From assembly GCA_001931905.2 (NCBI GenBank), contig MSJI02000195.1:1-43186 (forward strand): 43,186 nt of DNA, given 5' to 3'. Below, in pieces: positions 36,956 through 43,186 of this stretch. The stretch comes from Cladosporium sp. IMV 00045. Its lineage: Eukaryota; Ascomycota; Dothideomycetes; Cladosporiales; Cladosporiaceae. The position numbers and the translations under genes are program-made. A model generated the notes under the pieces. The model searched no databases and had not been told where the DNA came from. It saw nothing but the letters and a program-made list of their open reading frames with translations. The stretch's first letter is position 1. The number at the start of each line of letters is the position of its first letter.

Positions 36956-39670
36956 ATGCCCGGCGAGCTCCTGCGAAACCTGACACCACCATTCATCGTG
37001 ACGCTGGGCAAATCGAAGCCATCCAAGAGGGATTCCGCGGCGACCTCGCCGCTGTCCGGGACGACGACCGACATGACCATGCCCGACAAACTCCCGCCTC
37101 CGCCGCCGCAGGAGCCGCAGCTCTTCCTGATCGCGCAGAACGACGAGATCTACGAGCAGGACATCCTGCGCAACCCGGGCTCGACGCGGCCCTGGCTGGA
37201 CTATGCGAACTTCAAGCGCCAGTACGGCACGCTGCTGGAGCAGTCGTTCGTGCTTGAGCGCGCTTGCAGAGCCCTGCCGCGGAGCTACAAGCTGTGGAAA
37301 ATGTACCTGGAGCTGCGCGAGGGCCACTTGAAGGGCAGGAATCCGGTGAAGCACAAGACGGAGTTTCAGAAAGTCAATGCGCTGTTCGAGCGCGCCTTGG
37401 TCTTGCTCAACAAGATGCCGAAGATCTGGGAGATGTACCTTTCGTTCCTCTGCAAGCAGCCGCTGGTCACTTTCACTCGGAGGACGTTCGATCGCGCTCT
37501 GAGAGCGCTGCCGATCACCCAGCATAACCGCATCTGGGCTCTTTATCGTCCTTTTGCGAATTCTGCCAGTGGAGAGACGGCGGTCAAGATCTGGAGGAGG
37601 TACATACAACTCCACCCGGAGCATGTGGAGGATTACATCGACTTGCTGGTGCAGGAAGGGAAATACACAGAGGCTGTGCAGCGCTACATGGATATTTTGA
37701 ACAACCCGCGATTCAAGTCGAAGGAGGCCAAGGGACCCTTCCAGCACTGGACGGAAATGCTCGAGGTGCTCATCGATCACGCAAAGGCGATTCCCAATCC
37801 TTTGCCTTTGAAGAGTGGCTCTGCAATGTCAGTGGAGACGATCATCCGGTCCGGACTGCAACGCTTCCCTGATCAACGAGGAATCCTCTGGGTTGGACTT
37901 GCACGGTACTACATCAATCTTGGTGCTTATGAAAGAGCGCGGGACATCTTCGAAGAAGGTGTCACTACAGTCATGACTGTGCGCGACTTTTCAATCGTTT
38001 TTGATACATACTCGGAGGCCGAGGAGGCATTGATCTCGATCAAGCTGGAAGACTCCGCTATGAGGCAACAGAAGAACAAGACCGACGTCGACGCCGATCT
38101 GGATCTGGACATCCGCATGATGCGCTTCGAGCAGTTGATGGATCGACGACCGTTCCTTGTCAACGATGTATTACTGCGGCAAAATCCTCACAATGTCAAC
38201 GAATGGCAAAAGCGCGTCGCTTTGTGGGGAGAGAACAAACAGATGGTGGTTCAGACATACGCAGACGCAATCGCTGCGATTGGACCGAAGAAGGCCGTCG
38301 GTCAACTACACGAGCTCTGGACGAGCTATGCCAAATTCTACGAAGAAGGCGGAGACCTGCGTAACGCCCGCGTTATCATGGAGAAGGCCGTGAAGGTGCC
38401 TTTCAAGTCGGTGTCGGAGCTGGCAGAGATGTGGACGGAATGGGCAGAGATGGAGCTGCGGAATGAGAATTTCGACCAAGCAGTCAACATCATGGCAACC
38501 GCAACCAAGGCACCCAAGCGCAGCAATGTGGATTACTTCGATGAGATGTTGAGCCCTCAGCAGCGAGTACACAAGAGCTGGAAACTCTGGTCTTTCTACG
38601 TCGATCTGGTCGAGTCAGTGTCCACCTTGGAAGAGACGAAGAAGGTCTACGAACGCATTTTCGAGCTCCGCATCGCCACTCCCCAAACAGTCGTCAACTA
38701 CGCCAACCTGCTGGAAGAAAACGGCTACTTCGAAGAGAGCTTCAAGATCTACGAGCGTGGCCTCGACCTCTTCTCCTACCCCGTCGCCTTCGAACTCTGG
38801 AACCTCTACCTCACCAAAGCCGTCGACCGCAAAATCGGCATCGAACGCCTGCGCGACCTCTTCGAGCAATCCGTCGAAGACTGCCCGCCCAAATTCGCCA
38901 AAACCATCTACCTCATGTACGGCGCGCTGGAAGAAGAGCGCGGCCTGGCACGCCACGCGATGCGAATCTACGAGCGGGCCACGCGCGCCGTCGCCGACGA
39001 AGACAAGGCCTCCATGTTCGAATTCTACATCACCAAGTCCGCGTCCAACTTCGGCCTCACTTCCACGCGACCCATCTACGAGCGCGCCGTCGCCGCCCTG
39101 CCCGACAAGGAAGCCGCGGGCATGTGCATCAAGTTCGCCGAGATGGAGCGCCGGCTGGGAGAAATCGACCGCGCGAGAGCCATCTACGGCCACGCCAGCC
39201 AGTTCTGCGATCCCCGCGTCGACGCCGCTTTCTGGAAGAAATGGGAGCAGTTCGAGGTCCAGCACGGGAACGAGGATACGTTCAAAGAGATGCTGCGGAT
39301 CAAGAGGAGCGTGCAGGCGCAGTTCAAGTATGTTCTCCTTCCACCCTTCCTTACCATCGCAGTGCATGCTAACACACTTCCCAGCACGGACGTCAATTTC
39401 ATCGCCTCCCAAGCCATCTCGCGCCAACAGGCCGCCGACAACCTCAACGCCGGCGCCGACGGCGAGACCGCTTCGGATGTCGACCCGGACAAGGCGGACG
39501 CCATGGCCGCGCTGGAGAGGCAGGCGCGCGCTCCGGTGGGTTTCGTCGCCGCCAGCGCTGGGCCTGAGGGTGGGAATAGACCGAAACCTGCCGCTCAAGA
39601 TGGTGAAGGTGAGGCTGGCGATGCTGAGGTGAAGAACGAGGCTGAGATCAACCTTGATGATGATTTATGA
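36956..39670 (+). CDS. SYF1: Pre-mRNA-splicing factor Syf1 (XAB2 homologue)
   Basis: Two exons (36956-39327 and 39385-39670) give 885 residues. Syf1 is an architectural subunit of the Prp19-associated (NineTeen) complex in the activated spliceosome. The protein is built of HAT repeats (half-a-TPR) along nearly its whole length, for example RPWLDYANFKRQ, YKLWKMYLELREGHL, PKIWEMYLSFLCKQ, RIWALYRPFA, HEPH-type helices, then YERGLDLFSYPVAFELWNLYL and IYERAVAALPD. The junction QFN-TDVNFIASQAISRQ restores the family motif near the C-terminus; the tail is acidic. The 57-nt intron (39328-39384) is stop-free and in frame. Codons turn strongly C-ending from about 38640, producing long shadow frames. 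Confidence 0.94.
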   Translation: MPGELLRNLTPPFIVTLGKSKPSKRDSAATSPLSGTTTDMTMPDKLPPPPPQEPQLFLIAQNDEIYEQDILRNPGSTRPWLDYANFKRQYGTLLEQSFVLERACRALPRSYKLWKMYLELREGHLKGRNPVKHKTEFQKVNALFERALVLLNKMPKIWEMYLSFLCKQPLVTFTRRTFDRALRALPITQHNRIWALYRPFANSASGETAVKIWRRYIQLHPEHVEDYIDLLVQEGKYTEAVQRYMDILNNPRFKSKEAKGPFQHWTEMLEVLIDHAKAIPNPLPLKSGSAMSVETIIRSGLQRFPDQRGILWVGLARYYINLGAYERARDIFEEGVTTVMTVRDFSIVFDTYSEAEEALISIKLEDSAMRQQKNKTDVDADLDLDIRMMRFEQLMDRRPFLVNDVLLRQNPHNVNEWQKRVALWGENKQMVVQTYADAIAAIGPKKAVGQLHELWTSYAKFYEEGGDLRNARVIMEKAVKVPFKSVSELAEMWTEWAEMELRNENFDQAVNIMATATKAPKRSNVDYFDEMLSPQQRVHKSWKLWSFYVDLVESVSTLEETKKVYERIFELRIATPQTVVNYANLLEENGYFEESFKIYERGLDLFSYPVAFELWNLYLTKAVDRKIGIERLRDLFEQSVEDCPPKFAKTIYLMYGALEEERGLARHAMRIYERATRAVADEDKASMFEFYITKSASNFGLTSTRPIYERAVAALPDKEAAGMCIKFAEMERRLGEIDRARAIYGHASQFCDPRVDAAFWKKWEQFEVQHGNEDTFKEMLRIKRSVQAQFKYVLLPPFLTIAVHANTLPSTDVNFIASQAISRQQAADNLNAGADGETASDVDPDKADAMAALERQARAPVGFVAASAGPEGGNRPKPAAQDGEGEAGDAEVKNEAEINLDDDL
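39328..39384 (+). other. 57-nt stop-free 3n intron of SYF1
   Basis: GTATGT donor, CTAAC branch site (in GCTAACAC) and TTCCCAG acceptor. Retention would add 19 hydrophobic residues between two conserved blocks; the spliced product fits the family better. Confidence 0.8.
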
Positions 39671-39675
39671 TGACC

Positions 39676-39715
39676 TTTTTTTTTTTTTTTTGTGTGTCTC
39701 TCTCTCTCTCTTTTT
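39676..39715. repeat. Compound simple repeat T16-(TG)3-(TC)7-T5
   Basis: A T16 homopolymer (39676-39691) followed by TG and TC dinucleotide runs, five bases after the SYF1 stop codon, in its 3' UTR. Confidence 0.9.
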
Positions 39716-40830
39716 CTGGGGGGTTCTTTTGTTGGTTCGATTCTCTTTTGTCATTTTCCTATCTTCTTTTTCTTTGGGTGGGTTTTGTGTATATATTAGC
39801 GAGGTGTGTGTGTGCTGTGCTATATGGATATCGGATATTCTGCTCGCATTTTTTTCTTTGTCACTTTGGTTCCCCTTTCGGCGTGTACAGGAAAATTACT
39901 TGATCTACCGAGCGTGGAAAAGATGACCCTATACCCTTTGATGGGGAGGTTTTGATGCAATCTCTGAAGAGGGCCGGCTGAAAATCATCCATCTCTTCTT
40001 CTATGTACACGACTTTTCATTCCCTCCCACACTACTTGCGTGCTTCGCTACCATCGCAGAGCAGAACGACATTTTTCTCCGCTTCCTTCACCCTTCCCTC
40101 GACCATGCTTGGCTACCGAGGTTACCTACATGTATGCTGTAGATCGCCTGTTTCATCAACCGCAGCAAGTGGAAGCTACAAGGGCAAGCAAGCAAGCTGT
40201 AAGAAGCTACAAGCTCTGCGAGATAAAGCTCTGCTCCCACTCTTCTACACCCGTCGTGACGCATACCTGCATGCATGCGTGACATGTCGGTACGTGTGGA
40301 ATTCGGTACACATACCCCAGCTCGCCCAGGCTATCCCATCATCGCCGCGCGTTGTCTTTGACGGATGATGGGCCGAGGGGGAGAGGAGGGAGGGTTGGAT
40401 GGGGTGTTTCACCATTTCATGTATGTATGTCCTCACTTTCTGTAGGGTCGGTACGTACATGTAGTTGAGCTGCTGTCTCATGCATGGTGGGATGGAGGTT
40501 TGCTTCAAGCATGCTGTTACTGACTGATAGCTGGGTGGTACGAAACGCAACGTTATCTTGCTGCGTGGGATGGTTGTTTCACGTGGGTTGCTTCACGGGT
40601 GTTGCCCTTTTCCTTCATGGTCTTGTGAGGCGTGTGTTGGTGGCTTCGCTCCTGGGTTGGTTGTTCCCGTGCGTTATCTCGCGGCGAGAAGGGAGCTCTT
40701 GTGGGACGCCGCAGAGGTGCAGGTGTGGTAGTGGTGATGGCTTGTTAAGATAAGAAAGTGAGTGAGCAAACGATAAGATGGTGGTGCAAGCTGCAGGTCT
40801 GTTGTTTCTTGGGATGTTGATTCTCTATCT

Positions 40831-40846
40831 TGTCTGTCTGTCTGTC
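40831..40846. repeat. (TGTC)4 microsatellite
   Basis: Four perfect TGTC units in the gene-poor region; a short (ATGT)3 lies at 40419-40430. Confidence 0.85.
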
Positions 40847-40859
40847 ATTCCTTCTCAGG

Positions 40860-40871
40860 ATTATCGATAAT
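40860..40871. promoter_or_regulatory. Palindrome ATTATCGATAAT
   Basis: Perfect 12-base inverted repeat whose inner TTATCGATAA is identical to that at 27173-27182. It lies 900 bases before the GNAT gene. Function unproven. Confidence 0.3.
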
Positions 40872-41074
40872 TATGTTCGGATCGATATGATTACGACTTT
40901 CTTAACGATCAACGTTTTGGCCCTTGAGCTAAGCTCCACCGATCACCTACCGTTGTATCTAATGACCTGTCAATGGAAACGGCCGACCGGGCACCAATCA
41001 ATTTGCCCGCTCTGTAGGTAATGATATTCTCTCTAACCAAGCAAGGCTCACCCATCACCTCCCAACCACAAATC

Positions 41075-41090
41075 AGCAAGTATACTTGCT
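41075..41090. promoter_or_regulatory. 16-base perfect palindrome AGCAAGTATACTTGCT
   Basis: Reads the same on both strands with no spacer. It could be a site for a dimeric factor or simply chance in a window this long; about 700 bases before the GNAT start. Confidence 0.3.
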
Positions 41091-41668
41091 CTCTCCGACT
41101 CCGCCCAGCCCGCCCTGCAGCATAGCTAAAGCAGGCCCGCGGCACAACATGTCGGCGGCGGCAACGAAGTCCATAGCGAAATAACATGCGGCGCCATCAA
41201 TCTCACGCTACGGCTCGCCAATAAACGCTGTCTGCATCGCACCGATAGCCACGCAGCGAGCTAGAGCAGCTAAGCGCAAGCCATTCGAAGAAATCTCGCC
41301 AACCGCCATGAGAATTGCAACCACTGCACGCAAGCCTACCAGACCGTCGGGCGCCCTAGACGCCTCCGAAAAAATGACGAGTCTTCTGGTGCTCTTGCTC
41401 TTATTTTTTCTTTGCCCTGCTACCAGCATAGAGGATAGCTCTTGCGAATAGAGCTACGTGATTGCTTGCTTGCCCTTCTCGCCGTCGTTAGCACACCCGT
41501 TGCTCTCCTCTGCTTCAATAGTTCGCCAAGCTGATCCTTCATGACCTCTTTCGTCTGGTAATGATAAAGGGAACCCGTTCCCTGGCGCGTGCGTGGAAAT
41601 CATTCTCATTTTCCCTTCCCCCAGTTTCACTCCACCACGTTCCTACCGTTTCTTAGAGGTCGAACGAT

Positions 41669-41690
41669 ATAATATATAGTTCATATATCT
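41669..41690 (+). promoter_or_regulatory. TATA-rich core promoter candidate for the GNAT gene
   Basis: TATAATATATAG followed by TTCATATAT, about 85-105 bases before the ATG at 41775 and followed by a CT-rich stretch, as is common in fungal core promoters. Confidence 0.35.
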
Positions 41691-41774
41691 CATCCTCCTC
41701 CTCCCATCACCTCTCGGTCCTCCTCAGCCTTAGAGCATGCCGGGATCTGATCTAGAGTCTCGGTTGAAGCATGC

Positions 41775-43186
41775 ATGATTTTTGCTTCTGTCACTGCTGC
41801 TGCTGCCACTGCGGCTCAAGCCCCGCCTCCATCGTCGTCGGTGGCCATGGCGCGCGCCCACCAACAACCCAATCACCACCACCATCACCGTCACGTTTCC
41901 ACCGCATCCTCTTCCTCCAGCAACAGCAGCGGCGGCGCAGGCTTCACGCCCAAAACTCTCTTTGAGATCTCGCAAATCGCCGCGGGCGGATATCTCGGAT
42001 ATGCTTCTGGTGGAGGAGGGTCTTCTTCTTCCTATCATTATACGGGGAGCAGCAGCAATCATGTGAAATCGTCTTCGACTTCTTCTTCTTCCGCCACTTC
42101 TACGACTCAGGTTCTTCTCCCTGCTGCTGCTATTACGCCGTTGAGATTGACGGGGAGAGAGGACGCTACGAGAGTGAGATTGCAGAAACAGAGGGTTGGA
42201 GAACTGCATCGAGGCCATATCGTTGTTGGGGATCGCATTCCGGGGTTTAAGACGAGTGCTGGTATGTTTATTCATGATTTCTCCTCTGTCGTGATCATTT
42301 CCTGTGTTTCGAACAGCAAAGACGATCATCAATCGCCGCTGCTCCAAAACATCATTCGGGTAGCAAAAGCACATTGTTTATCTATCTACTAAGGAAAATC
42401 CTACCTAAACTGACACCGCAAAAAACAGCATTCTTCGCCTCCCTCCGAACCAACCTCCGCCTCCACGCCTCCCCACCCTCAAGCCCCATGTCCACACCAC
42501 CCAGCATGCGCGGCTCCCTGAGCTCCCTCCCCCCGCCCTCCCCGCTCTCCTTCTCCGCCGAGCCCGACCCTCCAGCACCCTTCGAAGACCCCCTCGCCAA
42601 CATCCCCGAACTGCACTCCTACCTGACCACCTCCCCCGGCGAAAAAACCGCCGCCCTCCGCCTCATAGCCGACAGCATAGCGCAACAGCGCCAAACCGCC
42701 AACTTCGCCCTGATCTCCCACCCGCTCAACCTCGCCCTCCTGGTCGGGATCCTCAGCCTCTTCGCGCGCTGGATCCACAGCTTCAAACACGACTGGACGC
42801 TCGTGCTCACGTCCTGCGCGGGCCTGCTATCCGCCTGGCTCATCCTCTGCCGCTTCCTGACGCAGGGCTACCTGCGCGCCGCGGAGGCTGTGGACTGGTC
42901 CTGGGCGGAGGGAGGGGATGTGCTGGTCACGCGGTTTGGGGAGGAGGTTATTGGCGTTTGTTTGGTGGAGTGGGTGAGTGGCGAGACGGGAAGTGGGAGG
43001 GCGAGGAGGAAGAAGGCTTGGAGGGGGGAGATAAGGGCTTGGACGGTGCGGTTGAAGTATCGCGGGAAGGGCGTGGGGAGTGCGCTGCTTGAGGTGGCGG
43101 TCGGAGAGGCGAGGAAGAAGGGCGCGGCGGGGTTGGAGTTTGCGGAGGGGCATGCTAGTGAGTTTCTTTTTCTTTTTCTTTTTTTT
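41775..43186 (+). CDS. Membrane-anchored GNAT acetyltransferase, 3'-truncated
   Basis: Exon 1 41775-42261, intron 42262-42428 (167 nt), exon 2 42429-43157, then a GTGAGT donor at 43158 and intron to the window end; later exons are missing. The start may instead be the ATG at 41847, which has a stronger context (GCCATGG). The first exon is low-complexity (His run NHHHHHRH, many Ser). Exon 2 has a Pro/Ser linker, then two hydrophobic helices (around HPLNLALLVGILSLFARW and LVLTSCAGLLSAWLILC) forming a hairpin, followed by a GNAT fold start: GEEVIGVCLVEW (beta strand) and the acetyl-CoA loop VRLKYRGKGVGSALL, which carries the RxxGxG pyrophosphate-binding pattern. The hairpin-plus-GNAT plan recalls animal NAT8-type ER enzymes. 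Substrate unknown. Confidence 0.75.

Larger units (their letters stand above)
39671..41774. other. Gene-poor 2.1-kb region between SYF1 and the GNAT gene
   Basis: The longest gap in the window. ORFs up to 121 codons occur on both strands but none shows a domain or plausible composition. It holds simple repeats (39676-39715, 40419-40430, 40831-40846), two palindromes (40860-40871 and 41075-41090) and a TATA-rich segment (41669-41690). A long regulatory region or a non-coding transcript is possible; I cannot show either. Confidence 0.55.

Noticed and set aside
38615..39598. Long antisense and alternate-frame ORFs within SYF1 (including 36899-37780 and 38757-39632)
   Set aside because: SYF1 HAT repeats clearly explain the region; the others arise from strong third-position bias.
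39730..39750. GGTTCGATTCT resembling a tRNA B box
   Set aside because: No matching A box or acceptor stem can be formed around it; it lies in the SYF1 3' UTR.
40150..40230. GAAGCTACAAG repeated twice, considered as a tandem array
   Set aside because: Only two short imperfectly placed copies; no periodic array and no CRISPR-like spacing.
41730..42374. 214-codon minus-strand ORF opposite the GNAT first exon
   Set aside because: Arg/Ser low-complexity sequence that is the complement of His/Ser codons in exon 1.

Overview
The window looks like a gene-dense piece of a filamentous ascomycete (Pezizomycotina) nuclear chromosome, plausibly a Dothideomycete. That is inferred from very short spliceosomal introns (about 48-65 nt in most genes, GT..AG ends with CTAAC/CTRAY-like branch sites), short intergenic gaps, genes on both strands, and a set of fungal proteins (Iml1, Asa1, Ssp120-like, Dbp7, Esf2, Trm12, Syf1, Vma8). 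The class-level guess is weak; the Pezizomycotina call is firmer. I find 19 supported protein genes plus one small candidate ORF, and no tRNA, rRNA, transposon or CRISPR array.

Layout from left to right. At 1-2159 lies a 5'-truncated CLC chloride/proton exchanger (+), converging on a ten-exon sugar transporter (2298-4424, -). A GT2-like type II membrane protein (5171-7315, -) follows. Then comes a head-to-head pair of intronless cytochromes P450 (7817-9358, - and 10647-12188, +) sharing a 1.3-kb promoter region. This left third is the most accessory-looking part. Next are ESF2 (rRNA processing) and TRM12 (wybutosine synthesis) on +, a 69-codon membrane-protein ORF lying 16 nt behind an SSP120-like EF-hand gene (-), IML1 (GATOR1/SEACIT), a glutathionyl-hydroquinone-reductase type GST with a presequence, and a nine-exon sugar transporter (23350-25529, +). 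The right part holds PAN6 (pantothenate synthesis, -), DBP7 (+), ASA1 (-), a GCP4-type gamma-tubulin complex gene (-), a small two-exon gene with a highly-expressed look (+), VMA8 (-), SYF1 (+), a 2.1-kb gene-poor stretch, and a 3'-truncated membrane-anchored GNAT acetyltransferase (+).

Most genes are unrelated housekeeping genes that happen to be neighbours: ribosome biogenesis (ESF2, DBP7), splicing (SYF1), tRNA modification (TRM12), TORC1 and vacuole function (IML1, VMA8, CLC) and the secretory pathway (SSP120-like). The only place where neighbours might act together is 2.3-12.2 kb (sugar transporter, glycosyltransferase-like protein, two P450s), and that is a hypothesis only. I do not see a convincing new multi-gene system. 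The most original observations are the possible bicistronic SSP120-like/69-codon transcript, three stop-free introns of 3n length, the matched P450 pair, and a small set of repeated palindromes and duplications.
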